NCBI GenBank assembly: GCA_016647705.1
Contig: JAENRU010000501.1
Location: forward strand, 1 to 64,000
DNA: 64,000 nucleotides
Reading direction: 5' to 3'
Source of the DNA: Eucommia ulmoides
Taxonomy: Eukaryota > Streptophyta > Magnoliopsida > Garryales > Eucommiaceae
Shown here: positions 38,346-51,566 of the stretch, piece by piece
Layout: each line of letters opens with the position of its first letter
Numbering within the stretch: the first letter of the stretch is position 1
The notes under the pieces: generated by a model
Told to the model about the DNA's origin: nothing
The model's database searches: none
The model's input: only the letters and a program-made list of their open reading frames with translations
Translations under genes and position numbers: made by a program

Positions 38346-39691
38346 TCGCATGAAGAATAACACTTTTTTGGGGGCAGAAAGGGCCTACTAAGCAAAACGC
38401 CCCCAAAATACCCAAAAAGGACCAATTTTGAAATGAAAAATCGAATGCGTCCATTTTGGAACAAAACTACCACTTTTGGGGGGTGAAACGGTGTTTGGAG
38501 CAAAACACCCACTAAAGTCCAAAAATGCCAAGTTGGATGCCAAAAATCGACAGCGTTCGATTCGGACCAAAAATACCACGTTTTGGGAGAAAATAGCTAT
38601 AAAAGCTAAAGAAGACCGAGCTTGACCCAAAAATTAAACTTCGTCCATTTTGGACGAAGTATATCACATTTTTGGACAGAAACGGCCTACTGAGCAAAAC
38701 GCGCACAAAATACCCAAAAAATAGTAATTTTGAAATGAAAAATCAAATGCATCCATTTTGGACGAAAACTACCAGTTGTTGGGGTGAAACGGTCTTTGGA
38801 GCAAAATGCCCACTAAAGCCCAAACATGCCAAGTTTGATGCCAAAAATCGTCTGCGTTCGTTTCGGAACAAAAATACCACTTAGTGATAGAAAATAGCTA
38901 CAAAAGCCAAAGATGACCGAGCTTGACCCAAAAATTAAACTTCGTCCATTTTGGACAAAGACTACCATTTTTTTTTTGCAGAAACGGCCTACTGAGCAAA
39001 ATGCACCCAAAATACCCAGAAAGACCAATTTTGAAATAAAAATTCAAATGCCTCCATTTTGGATAAAAACTACCAGTTTTTGGCAGTGAAACGGTCTTTG
39101 GAGGAAAACACACACTAAAAGGCCAAAAATGCCAAATTTGATGCCAAAAATCGACTGCATTCGTTTACGACCAAAAATACCATTTTTTTGGAGGAAATAA
39201 CTATAAAAGCCAAAGAAGAGCGAGCTTGACCCGAAAATGAAATTTCGTCCATTTCGCAAGAAGAATAACACTTTTTTTTGGGCAGAAACAGCCTACTGAG
39301 TAAAACTCCGCCAAAATACTCACAAACTACCAATTTTCAAATGAAAAATCAAATGCGTACATTTTAGACGAAAGCTACCACTTTTTGGGGTGAAACAGTC
39401 TTTGGAGCAAAATGCCCACTAAAGCACAAAAATGTCAAGTTTGACGCCAAAAATGAACTCCATTCGTTTCGGACAAAAAATACTACTTTTTAGGAGAAAA
39501 AAGATACAAAAGTCAAAGAAGGCCGAGCTTGACCCAAAAATTAAACTTCGTCCATTTTGGACGAAGAATACTAATTTTTTGGGCAGAAATGGCCTACTAA
39601 ACAAAACGCACCCAAAATACCCAGAAAGTCCAATTTTGAAATGAAAATTAAAATGCATCCATTTTGGACGAAAACTACCACTTTTTGGGGT

Positions 39692-39864
39692 GAAACGGTC
39701 TTTGGAGCAAAATACCAACTAAAAGCACAAAAATGCCAAGTTTGACGCCAAAAATTAGCTGCGTTCGTTTTGAACCAAAAATACCACTTTTTTGGAGGAA
39801 ATAGCTACAAAAGTTCAAGAAGACCGAACTTAACCGTAAAATTAAACTTCCTCCATTTTGGGTG
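39692..39864 (+). other. Truncated 172-bp monomer
   Basis: Anchor spacing falls to 172 bp. At 39,853-39,863 the start of S3 (CTCCATTTTGG) is joined to GGGTGAAACGG of S1, deleting about 130 bp. The shared TTTTGGG is the likely exchange point. The monomers that follow (to about 40,690) resemble 41,967-42,500. Confidence 0.82.
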
Positions 39865-40199
39865 AAACGGTCTTTGGAGCAAAATGCCCACTAAAGCCCG
39901 ATAATGCCAAGTTTGATGCCAAAAATCGACTGCGTTCGTTTCGGACAAAAAATACCACTTTTTGGAAGAAAATAGCTACAAATGCCACAGAAGACCGAGC
40001 TTAACCCAAAAATTAAAATTCGTCCATTTTGGACGAAAAATACCATTTGTTTGGGCAGAAATGTCCTACTGAACAAAACGCACCTAAAATACCCAAAAAA
40101 ACCAATTTTGAAATGAAAAATCAAATGCGTCCATTTTTGGCGACAACTACTAATTTTTGGGAAGAAACGGTGTTCAGAGCAAAACGCCCACAAAAAGCC

Positions 40200-40690
40200 C
40201 AAAAAGGCCAAGTTTGACGCAAAAATCCAATTGCGTCTATTTTAGACTAAAAATACCACTTTTCATGAGAAAATAGAAACAAAAGCCCAATATGACCGAG
40301 TTTGACCCAAAAATTAAACTTCGTCCATTTTGGAAGAAGATTTCCACTTTTTTGGGCAGAAACGGCTTACTGAGCAAAACACACCGAAAATACCCAAAAA
40401 GACCAATTTTGAAATAAAAAATCAAATGCGTCCATTTCGGACAAAAACTACCACTTTTCGGTGTGAAACAGCCTTCAAAGCAAAATGCACACAAATGGCC
40501 CAAAAAGACCAAATTTAACGAGAAAATTAAATTTTCTCCGTTTTTGGCCCAAAAATACTACTTTTTGGGATAAAACAGGGACAAAGGCCAAAAAAGACCG
40601 AGTTTGACCAGAAAATTCAACTTCGTCCTTCTCAGACGAAGAATACCAATTTCTTGTGCAGAAACGACCTATTGGACAAACACCCCAAAA
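40200..40690 (+). repeat. Most diverged monomers, copy 1
   Basis: The array phase is kept, but many positions differ from any common form: GGTGTGAAACAGCCTTCAAAGC in S1, AAATGGCCCAAAAAGACC, AAATTTAACGAGAAAATTAAATT, CTCCGTTTTTGGCCC, AAAACAGGGACAAAGG and CAACTTCGTCCTTCTCAGACG. The dyad arms CTTCGTC (40,621-40,627) and GACGAAG (40,635-40,641) survive although the spacer is completely changed. The related copy is at 42,190-42,500. Confidence 0.8.
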
Positions 40691-41235
40691 TACCCGAAAA
40701 GACCAAGTTTAAAATGAAAATTCAGATGCGTCCATTTTGGACGAAAATTACAACTTTTTGGGGTGAAATGGTCTTTGGAGTAAAACACCCACTAAAAGCC
40801 CAAAAATGCCAAGTTTGATGCCAAAAATCAGCTGCGTTCGTTTCGGACCAAGAATACCACTTTTTTCGGAGTAAATAGCTACAAAAGCCCTAGAAGACCG
40901 AGCTTAACCCAAAAATTATACTTCATCCATTTCGCATGAAGAATAACACTTTTTTTGGGTAGAAACGGCCTACTGAGCAAAACGCCCCAAAATATCCAAA
41001 AAGACCAATTTTGAAATGAAAAATCAAATGCATCCATTTTGTACAAAAACTACCCCATTTTCAGGCGAAACGGTCTTTGGAGCAAAACACCCACTAAAAG
41101 CCCAAAAATGCCAAATTTGATGCCAAAAATCAGCTGCATTCGTTTCGAACCAAAAATTCCACATTTTCGGAAGAAATAACTATAAAAGCCCTAGAAGACC
41201 GAACTTGACCCAAAAATTATACTTCGTCCATTTTG
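40689..41235 (+). repeat. Two-monomer duplication, copy 2
   Basis: This second copy directly follows the strongly diverged monomers at 40.2-40.7 kb. At its right edge copy 2 reads TCCATTTTGGACGAAG where copy 1 reads TCCATTTCGCATGAAG, a switch between S3 subtypes at a shared CGTCCATTT. Confidence 0.82.
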
Positions 41236-42189
41236 GACGAAGAATACCACTTTTTTGGGCAGAAACGGCCTACTGAGAAAAATGAAACCAAAATACCTAA
41301 AAAAGTCTAATTTTGAAATGAAAAATCAAATGCATCCATTTTGGACAAAAACTTTCACTTTTTGGGGTGAAATGGTCTTTGGAGCAAAACACCCACTAAA
41401 AGCCCAAAAATGCCAAGTTTGACGCCAAAAATCGACTGCGTTCGTTTTGGACCAAAAACACTATTTTTTGAGAGAAAATAGCTACAAAAAACAAAAAAGA
41501 CCGAGCTTGACCCAAAAATTAAATTTCGTCCATTTTGGACAAAGAATACCGCTTTTTTGGGTAGAAATGGCCTACTGCGCAAAACGCACCCACAATACCC
41601 AGAAAGAACAATTTTCCAAGGAAAATTCAAATGCTTCCATTTTGGACGAAAACTATCACTTTTTGGGTGAAACGGTCTTTGGAGCAAAACACCCACTACA
41701 AGCCCAAAAATGAAATGTTTGATGCCAAAAATAGGTTGCGTTCGTTTCGGACCACAAATACCATTTTTTCGGAGGAAATAGCTACAAAATCCCAAGAAGA
41801 CCGAGCTTGACCCAAAAATTAAATTTCGTCCATTTCGCATGAAGAAAAACACTTTTTTTGGGCAGAAATGGCCTACTGAGCAAAATACCCACAAAATACC
41901 AAAAAAAGACCAATTTAGAAATGGAAAATTGAAAGCGTGCCTTTTGGATGAAAACTACCACTTTTTTTGGGTGAAACGGTCTTTGGAGCAAAATGCCCAC
42001 TAAAGCCCAATAATGCCAAGTTTGACGCCAAAAATCGACTGCGTTCGTTTTGGAAAAAAAATACCACTTTTTGGGAGAAAATAGGTACAAATGCCACAGA
42101 AGACCGCGCTCGACCCAAAAATTTAAATTCGTCCATTTTGGACGAAGATTTCCACATTTTTGGGCAGAAACGGCTTACTGAGCAAAACA

Positions 42190-42500
42190 CACCCAAAATA
42201 CCAAAAAAGACCAATTTTGAAATGAAAAATCAAATGCGTCCATTGCGGACAAAAACTACCACTTTTCGGTGTGAAACTGTCTTCAAAGCAAATTGTCCAC
42301 AAATGGCCCAAAAAGACCAAATTTGATGAGAAAATTAAATTTTCTTCGTTTTCGAACCAAAAATACCACTTTTTGGGATAAAATAGCGACAAAGGCAAAA
42401 AACGACCGAGTTTGACCCGAAAATTCAACTTCGTCCTTCTCAGACGAAGAATACCAATTTTTTGTGCAGAAACGACCTATTGAACAAATACCCCAAAATA
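42190..42500 (+). repeat. Most diverged monomers, copy 2
   Basis: This is related to 40,380-40,690 at an offset of about 1,808 bp. It shares TTCCACTTTT/TTCCACATTT at S3, GTGTGAAAC-GYCTTCAAAGC, AAATGGCCCAAAAAGACC and TTCAACTTCGTCCTTCTCAGACG. Upstream, 41,967 matches 39,856 at an offset near 2,111, so one monomer present in the first series is missing from the second. Confidence 0.78.
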
Positions 42501-42622
42501 TCTAAAAAGACCAGTTTTGAAATGAAAAATCAAATGCGTCCATTTTGGACGAAAACTACCACTTTTTGGGGTGAAACGGTCTTTGGAGCAAAACACCCAC
42601 TAAAAGCCCAAAAATGCCAAGT

Positions 42623-44618
42623 TTGATGCCAAAAATCGGTTGCGTTAGTTTCGGACCAAAAATACCACTTTTTCGAAGGACATAGTTACAAAAGCCCAAG
42701 AAGACCAAACTTGACCCAAAAATTAAACTTCTTCCATGTCGAATGAAAAATAACATTTTTTTTTGGCAGAAATGGCCTACTGAGCAAAACGCCCCCAAAA
42801 TACCCAAAAAAGACCAATTTTGAAATGAAAAATCGAATGTGTCCATTTTGGACAAAAACTACCATTTTTTTTTGGGTGAAACGGTCTTCGGAGCAAAACG
42901 CCCACTAAAGCCCAAAAATGCCAAGTTTGACGCCAAAAATTGACTGCGTTCGTTTTGGAACAAAAATACCACTTTGTGATAGAAAATAGCTACAATAGCC
43001 AAAGATGACCCAGCTTGACCCAAAAATCAAATTTCGTCCATTTTGGACAAAGACTACCACTTTTTTTGGCAGAAACGGCCTACTGAGCAAAATGCACCCA
43101 AAATACCCAGAAAGACATATTTTGAAATAAAAATTCAAATGCCTCCATTTTGGGCAAAAACTACCACTTTTTGGCGGTGAAACGGTCTTTGGAGGAAAAC
43201 ACCCAATAAAAGCCCAAAAATGCCAAATTTGATGCGAAAAATCGGCTGCGTTCGTTTACGACCAAAAATAACATTTTTTCGGAGGAAATAACTACAAAAG
43301 CCCAAGAAGAGCGAGCTTGATCCGAAAATTAAATTCCGTCCATTTCGCATGAAGAATAACACTTTTTTTGGGCAGAAACGACCTACCAAGCGAAACGCCG
43401 CCACAATACCTAAAAAATACCAATTTTGAAATGAAAAATCAAATGCGTCCATTTTGGCCGAAAACTACCACTTTTTGGGGTGAAACGGTCTTTGGAGCAA
43501 AACGCCCACTAAAGACCAAAAATGCCAAGTTTGACGCCAAAAATCGATTGCGTTCGTTTCGGACCAAAAATACCATTTTTTTGGAGGAAATAGCTGCAAA
43601 AGCCAAAGAAGACCGAATGTAACCATAAAATTAAACTTCGTCCATTTTGGACAATGAATACCACTTTTTTTCGCAGAAACGGCCTACTGAACAAAACGCA
43701 CCCAAAATATCCCGAAAGACCAATTTTGAAATGAAAATTCAAATGCGTCCATTTTGGACGAAAACTACCACGTTTTTGGGTGAAACGGTCTTTGGAGCAA
43801 AACACCCACTAAAAGCCCAAAACTACCAAGTTTGATGCCAAAAATTGACTGCGTTCGTTTCTGACAAAAAAGACCACTTTTTAGGAGGAAATAGATACAA
43901 AATCCCAAGAAAACTGAGCTTGACCTGAAAATTAATCTTCGTCCATTTCGCACGAAGAATAACACTTTTTTTGGGTAGAAACGGCCTACTGAGCAAAACG
44001 CCCCCAAAATATCCAAAAAGACCAATTTTGAAATGAAAAATCAAATGCATCCATTTTGGATGAAAACTAACACTTTTTGGGGTGAAACGGTCTTTGGAGG
44101 CAAACACCCACTAAAAGCCCAAAAATGCCAAATTTGATGCCAAAAATCGGCTGCGTTCGTTTCGAACAAAAAATTCCACTTTTTCGGAGGAAATAGCTAC
44201 AAAAGCCCAAGAAGACCGAACTTGACCTGAAAATTAAATTTCATTCATTTCGCATGAAGAAGAACACTTTTTTGGGGCAGAAAGGGCCTACCGAGCAAAC
44301 TGCCCCCAAAATACCCAAAAAAGACTAATTTTATAATGAAAAATCGAATGCGTCGATTTTTGAAGAAAACTACCACTTTTGGGGGGGAAACGGTCTTTGG
44401 AGCAAAACACCCACTAAAGCCCAAAAATGCCAAGTTGGACGCTAAAAATCGACAGCGTTCGTTTCGAACCAAAAATACAATGTTTTAGGAGAAAAAAGCT
44501 ACAAAAGCCAAAGAAGACCGAACTTGACCCAAAAATTAAATTTCATTCATTTTGGACGAAGTATACCACATTTTTGGGAAGAAACGGCCTACTAAGAAAA
44601 ACGCGCCAAAAAATACCC
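42623..44618 (+). repeat. Higher-order block, copy 1 (partner 57,009-59,296)
   Basis: The order of monomers matches 57-59.3 kb. The offset is 14,386 bp at the left and 14,679 at the right, so the partner holds one extra monomer (near 57.93-58.25 kb). Shared rare marks include TGCGTTAG/TGTGTTAG, CTTCCATGTCGAATG/CTTCCATTTCGAATG, TTTGGCGGYGAAACGG, AAGCGAAACGCCGCC and AGACCACTTTTTAGGAGG. Confidence 0.82.
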
Positions 44619-44687
44619 AGTAAGACCCATTTTGAAATGAAAAATCAAAGGCGTCCATTTTGGATAAAAACTATCACTTTTTCGGGT

Positions 44688-44909
44688 GAAACGGTCTTTG
44701 GAGCAAAACGCCCACTAAAGCCCAAAAATTGACTACGTTCTTTTCGGACCAAAAAGTTAAACTTCATCAATTTTGGACAAAGAATACCACTTTTTTGGGC
44801 AGAATCGGCCTACTGAGCAAAACGCACCCAAAATACACTGAAAGACCAATTTTGAAATGAAAAATCAAATTCCTCCGTTTTGGACAAAAACTACAACTTT
44901 TTTGGGGTG
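44688..44909 (+). other. 221-bp monomer with two internal deletions
   Basis: Anchor spacing is 221 bp. CCCAAAAATTGACTACG lacks the TGCCAAGTTTGACGCC segment (about 19 bp), and GGACCAAAAAGTTAAAC lacks most of S2 (about 62 bp). Both joints fall in short A-rich repeats (CCAAAAA), consistent with slippage or microhomology. Confidence 0.82.
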
Positions 44910-44964
44910 AAACGATCTTTGGAGCAAAACATCCAGTAAAAGCCCAAAAATGCCAAGTTTGACG

Positions 44965-46515
44965 CCAAAAATCAACTCCGTTCATTTCGGACCAAAAATA
45001 CCACTAATTGGGAAAAAATAGCTACAAAAGTAAAAGAAGGCCGAGCTCGACCCCAAAATTAAACTTCGTCCATTTTGGACGAAGAATACTAATTTTTTGG
45101 GCAGCAACGGCCTACTAAACAAAACGCACCCAAAATACCCAGAAAGACCAATTTTGAAATGAAAATTCAAATGCGTGCATATTGCACAAAAACTACCACT
45201 TTTTGGGGTGACACAGTCTTTGGAGCAAAACACTCACTAAAAGCCCAAAAATGCCAAGTTTGATGCCAAAAATCGGCTGCGTTCATTTCGGACTAAAACT
45301 ACCATTTTTTCGGAGGAAATAGCTACAAAAGCCGAAGAAGACCGAACTTGACCCGAAAATTTAACTTCGTCCATTTCGCTTGAAGAATAACACTTTTTTC
45401 GGGCAGAAACGGCCTACTGAGCAAAATGCACCGAAAATACCCAGTAAGACCAATTTTGAAATAAAAAATCAAATGTGGTCATTTTGGACGAAAATTACCA
45501 CTTTTTCGGGTGAAACGGTGTTTGGAGCAAAACACCCACTAAAAGCCCCAAAACGCCAAGTTTGATGCCAAAAATCGGCTGCGTTCGTTTCAAACTAAAA
45601 CTACCACTTTTTCGGAGGAAATAGCTACAAAAGCCGAAGAAGACCGAACTTGACACGAAAATTTAACTTCGTCCATTTCGCTTGAAGAATAACACTTTTT
45701 TCGGGCAAAAACGGCCTACTGAGCAAAATGCACCGAAAATACCCATTAAGACCAATTTTGAAATGAAAAATCAAATGTGTTCATTTTGGACGAAAATTAC
45801 CACTTTTTCGGGTGAAACGGTGTTTGGAGCAAAACACCCACTAAAAGCCCCAAAAAGCCAAGTTTGATGCCAAAAATCGGCTGCGTTCGTTTCAGACCAA
45901 GAATACCACTTTTTCGGAGGAAATAGCTATAAAAAGCCCAAGAAGACCGAGCTTGACACGAAAATTAAACTTCTTCCATTTCGCATGAAGAATAACACGT
46001 TTTTTGGGCAGAAATGGCCTACTGAGCAAAACGCCCCCAAAATACCCACAAAATACCAATTTTGAAATGAAAAATAAAATGCGAACATTTTGGACGAAAG
46101 CTACCATTTTTTTTGGGTGAAACGGTCTTTAGAGAAAAACGCCTACTAAAGCACAAAAAATATCAAGTTTGACGCCAAAAATCAACTCCGTTCATTTCAG
46201 ACCAAAAATACCACTAATTGGGAGAAAATAGCTACAAAAGTAAAAGAAGGCCGAGCTCAACCCCAAAATTAAACTTCGTCCATTTTGGACGAAGAATACT
46301 AATTTTTTGGGCAGCAACGGCCTACTAAACAAAACGCACCCAAAATACCCAGAAAGACCAATTTTGAAATGAAAATTCAAATGCGTGCATATTGCACGAA
46401 AACTACCACTTTTTGGGGTGACACAGTCTTTGGAGCAAAACACCCACTAAAAGGCCAAGAATGCCAAGTTTGATGCCAAAAATCGGCTGCGTTCGTTTCG
46501 GACTAAAACTACCAC
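44965..46515 (+). repeat. Four-monomer (1,210-bp) duplication with an adjacent 302-bp duplicate inside
   Basis: 44,965-45,305 matches 46,175-46,515 at 1,210 bp, sharing AATTGGGA, GTAAAAGAAGGCCGAGCTC, GGGCAGCAACGG and GCGTGCATATTGCAC. Between them, about 45,275-45,575 and 45,577-45,875 are consecutive near-identical monomers (offset 302) with GAAAATTTAACTTCG, TTTTTTCGGGCA and CGGTGTTTGGAGC. Confidence 0.8.
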
Positions 46516-49485
46516 TTTTTCGGAAGAAATAGCTACAAAATCCCAAGAAGACCGAGCTTGACCTGAAAATTAAATTTCGTCCATTTCGCATAAAGAATAA
46601 CACTTTTTTTGGGCAGAAATGGCCTACTGAGCAAAATGCGCCCAAAATACCTAGTAAGACCAATTTTGAAATGAAAAATCAAATGCGTCCATTTTGGACG
46701 AAAACTACCACTTTTTCGGGTAAAACGGTCTTTGGAGCAAAACACCCACTAAAAGCTCAAAAATGCCAAGTTTGATGCCAAAAATTGGATGCGCTCGTTT
46801 TGGACCAAAAATACCACTTTTTCGGAGAAAATAGCAACAAAAGCCCAAGAAGACCGAACTTGACCCGAAAATTAAACATCGTCCATTTCGCTTGAAGAAT
46901 AACATTTTTTTTGGGCCGCTACTGAGCAAAACACACCGAAAATACCCAGTAAGACCAATTTTGAATTAAAAAATCAAATGCGTCCATTTTGGCCAAAAAC
47001 TACCAGTTTTTGGGGTGAAACGGTCTTTTGAGCAAAACGCCCACTAAAATCAAAAAATGCCAAGTTTAACGCCAAAAATTAACTGCGCTCGTTTCGGACC
47101 CAAAATACCACGTTTTGAGAAAAAATAGCTACAAAATCCCAAGAAAACCGAGCTTTACCCAAAAGTTAAACTTCATCCATCTTGGACAAAAATACCACTT
47201 TTTTGGGTAAAAACGGCCTACTGAGCAAAATGCACCCAAAATACCCAGAAAGACCAATTTTGTAATGAAAATTCAAATGCGTCCATTTTCGACGAAAACT
47301 ACCACTTTTTGAGGTAAAACGGTCTTTGGAGCAAAACACCCACTAAAAGCCCAAAACTACCGAGTTTGTGGCAAAAAATCGACTGCGTTCGTTTCGGACA
47401 AAAAATACCACTTTTTCCGAGAAAATAGCTACAAAATCCCAAGAAGACCAAGCTTGACCCAAAAATTAATCTTCGTCCATTTCGTATGAAGAATAATATT
47501 TTTTTTTGGCAGAAACGGCCTACTGAGCAAAACGCACCCAAAATACCTAAAAAGACCAATTTTGAAATAAAAAATCAAATGCGTCCATTTTAGACGAAAA
47601 CTACCACTTTTTCGGGTGAAACGGTCTTTAGAGCAAAACACCCTCTAAAAGCCCAAAAATGCCAAGTTTGATGCCAAAAATCGGCTACGTGCTACAGACC
47701 AAAAATAACACTTTTTTCGAGGAAATAGCAACAAAAGTCCAAGAAGACCGAACTTGACCCGAAAATTAAACTTCATCCATTTTGCTTGAAGAATAACACT
47801 TTTTTTGGGCAGAAACGGCCTACTGAGCAAAACTCACCCAAAATATCCAGAAAGACCAATTTTGAAATGAAAATTCAAATGCGTCCATTTTCGACGAAAA
47901 CTACCACTTTTTCGAGTGAAACGGTCTTTGAACCAAAACACCCACTAAAAGCCCAAAAAGGCCAAGTTTGACGCCAAAAATCGACTGCATTCGTTTTTGG
48001 ACCAAAAATACCACTTTTTTGGAGGAAATAGATACAAAATCCCACGAAGACTGAGCTTGAACCGAAAATTAAACTTCGTCTATTTCGCATGAAGAAGAAC
48101 ACTTTTTTTGGGCAGACAGGGCCTACTGAGCAAAACACCCCCAAAATACCCACAAAATACCAATTTTGAAATGAAAATCAAATGCGTCACTTTCGGACGA
48201 AAGCTACCACTTTTTTGGGTGAAATGGTCTTTGGAGCAAAACGCCCACTAAAGCACAAAAATGTCAAGTTTGATGCCAAAAATCAACTCCGTTCGTTTCG
48301 GACCAAAAATACCACTTTTTGACAGAAAATAGCTACAAAAGTCAAAGAAGGCCGAGCTTGACCCTAAAATTAAACTTCGTCCATTTCGGACGAAGAATAC
48401 CAATTTTTTGGGCAGAGACGGCCTACTAAGTAAAACGCACCCAAAATACCCCGAATGACCAATTTTGAAATGAAAATTTAAATGCATCCATTTTGGACGA
48501 AAACTATCACTTTTTGGGGTGAAACGGTCTTCGGAGCAAAACACCCGCTAAAAGCCCAAAATGCCAAGTTTGTTGCCAAATATCGGCTGCATTCGTTTTG
48601 GACCACAAATAACAGTTTTTTTTTTGGAGGAAATAGCTACAAAAGCCCAAGAAGACCGAACTTAACCATAAAATTAAGCTTTGTCCATTTTGGACAAAGA
48701 ATATCATTTTTTTTGGCAGAAACGGCCTATTGAGTAAAACGCACCTAAAATACCCAGAAATACAAATTTTGAATTGAAATTTGAAATGCCTCCATTTTGG
48801 ACGAAAACTAACACTTTTTGGGGTGAAACGGTCTTTGGACCAAAACACCCACTAAAAGTCCAAAAATGCCAAGTTGAATACCCAAAATCGACAGCATTCG
48901 TTTCAGACCAAAAATACCACTTTTTCGGAGGAAATAGCTACAAAATCCCAAGAAGACTGAACTTGACCCGAAAAATAAACTTCGTCCATTTCGCTTGAAG
49001 AATAACACTTTTTTTGGGCAGAACGGGCCTACTGAGCATAACGCACCCAAAGTACCCAGTAAGACCAATTTTGAAATGAAAAATCAAATGTGTCCGTTTT
49101 GGCCAAAAACTACCACTTTTGGGGGTGAAACCGGCTTTTGAGTAAAACGCCCACTAAATCCCAAAAAAGCCGAGTTTGACGCCAAAAATCGACTGCGTTC
49201 GTTTCGGCCCCAAAATACCACTTTTTGAGAGAAAAATAGCTACAAAAGCCAAAGAAGACAGAGCTTGACCCAAAAGTTAAACTTCCTCCATTTTGGACAA
49301 AGAATACCATTTTTTTGGGCATAAACGGCCTACTAAGCAAAACGCACCCAAAATACCCAGAAAGACCAATTTTGAAATGAAAATTCAAATGCATCCGTTT
49401 TGGACGAACACTACCATTTTTTTGGATAAAACGATCTTTGGAGCAAAACACCCACTAAAAGCCCAAAAATGCCACGTTTGACGTC
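45600..49485 (+). repeat. Higher-order block, copy 1 (partner ~60,650-64,000)
   Basis: Anchors up to 47,316 match 62,370 at an offset of 15,049-15,054 bp; from 48,221 they match 62,673 at 14,452. The difference of 602 bp is exactly two monomers, so about 47.34-47.94 kb is extra here or lost there. The partner continues to the window end. Confidence 0.8.
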
Positions 49486-51566
49486 AAAAATCGGCTGCGT
49501 TCGTTTTGGACCAAAAATGCCACTTTTTCGGAGGAAATAGCTACAAAACCCCAAGAAGACCGAACTTAACCATAAAATTAAACATCGTCCATTTCGAACA
49601 AAGAATACCACTTTTTTTGGCAGAAATGGCCTACTGAGCAAAACGCACCCAAAATACCTTGGAAGACCAAATTTGAAATGAAAATTGAAATGCGTCTATT
49701 TTGGACGAAAACTACCACTTTTTGGGGTGACATAGTCTTTGGAACAAAATACCCACTAAAAGCTCAAATATGCCAAGTTTGATGCCAAAAATCGGTTGCG
49801 TTTGTTTTGAACCAAAAATATCACTTTTTTGGAGGAAATAGCTACAAAAATCCCAAGAAAACCGAGCTTGACCAGAAAATTAAACTTCGTCCATTTTGCA
49901 TGAAGAATAACACTTTTTTGGGGCAGAAACGGCCAACTGAGCAAAACGCCCACAAAATGTCCAAAAAGACCAATATTGAAATGAAAAATCAAATGCGTCC
50001 ATTTTGGACGAAAACTAACACTTTTTCGGGTGAAACGGTCTTTGGAGAAAACATCCACTAATAGCCCAAAAATGCCAAATTTGATGCCAAAAATCGGCTG
50101 CGTTCGTTTTGAACAAACAATACCACTTTTTCGGAGGAAATAGCGACAAAAGCCCAAGAAGACCGAACTTGACCCGAAAATTAAATTTCGTCCATTTCGC
50201 ATGAATAATAACACTTTTTTTGGGCAGAAAGGGCCTACCGAGCAAAACGCCCCCAAAATACCCAAAAAAGACTAATTTTGAAATGAAAAATCGAATGCGT
50301 CCATTTTGGAAGAAAACTACCACTTTTGGGGGTGAAACGGTCTTTGGGGCAAAACGCACACTAAAGCCCCAAAATGCCAAGTTGGACGCCAAAAATCGAA
50401 TGCGTTCATTTCGGACCAAAAATACCACTTTTTGAGGGATAATAACTAGAAAAACCAAAGAAGACCGAGCTTGACCCTAAAATTAAACTTCGTCCATTTT
50501 GGACGAAGAATACCACTTTTTTGGGCAGAAATGGCCTATTGAGCGAAACGCGCCCAAAATACCCACAAAAGACCAATTTTGAAACAAAAAATCAAATGCA
50601 TCCATTTCGGACGAAAATTACCACTTTTGGTGGGTGAAACGGTCTTTGGAGCAAAACACCCACTAAAGCCCAAAAATGCCAAGTTTGACGCCAAAAATCG
50701 ACTGCATTCGTTTCGGAACAAAAATACCACTTTGTAATAGAAAATAGCAACAAAAGCCAAAGATGACCGAGCTTGACCCAAAAATTAAACTTCGTCCATT
50801 TTGGACAAAGAATACCATTTTTTTTTTGCAGAAACGGCCTACGGAGCAAAACGCACCCAAAAATTCCCAGAAAGACAAATTTTGAAATAAAAATTCAAAT
50901 GCCTACATTTTGAACGATAACTACTACTTTTTGGGGGTGAAACGGTCTTTGGAGCAAAACACCCACTAAAAGCCCAAAAATGCCAAATTTGATGCCAAAA
51001 ATCGGCTGAGTTTATTTAGGACCAAAAATACCACTTTTCCGGAGGAAACAGCTACAAAAGCACAAGAAGACCGAGCTTCACCCAAAAATTAAACTTCGTC
51101 CATTTCGCATGAAGAATAACACTTTTTTTGGGCAGAAACGGCCTACTAAGCAAAATACCCCCAAAATACGAAAAAAATACCAATTTTGAAATGAAAATTC
51201 AAATGCGTGCATATTGGACTAAAACTACCACTTTTTGGGGTGACACAGTCTTTGGAGTAAAACACCCACTAAAAGCCCAAAAATGCCAAGTTTCATGCCA
51301 AAAATCGGTTGCGTTTGTTTCGGACCAAAAATACCACATTTTTAGAGGAAATAGCTACAAAAAGCCCAAGAAGACCGAACGTAACCATAAAAATAAACTT
51401 CGTCCATTTTGGACAGTAAATACCACTTTTTTTCGCAGAAACGGCCTACTAAGCAAAATGCACCCAAAATACCCAGAAAGACGTTTTTTTAAATAAAAAT
51501 TCAAATGCATCTATTTTGGATGAAAACTACCACTTTCGGGGGTGAAAAGGTCTTTGGAGCGAAACA
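47340..51566 (+). repeat. 14-monomer higher-order unit, copy 1 (4,227 bp)
   Basis: A 4.2-kb unit is followed directly by a second copy. The offset is 4,227-4,228 bp until a 22-bp loss in copy 2 (53,690) and 4,206 thereafter. Marks shared in order are the CGTGCTACAGACC replacement in S2 (47,690 and 51,910), GCGTCACTTTCGGACG, ATTAAGCTTTGTCC, the AAGTTGGACGCC cassette, and GAGTTTATTTAGGACC. Identity is clearly below that of the 5,056-bp-offset pair. Confidence 0.87.

Noticed and set aside
41355..41894. Minus-strand ORF of 179 codons, and the similar one at 57,291-57,830
   Set aside because: Both are read-through of adjacent monomers with no start context, domain or conservation beyond the DNA repeat.
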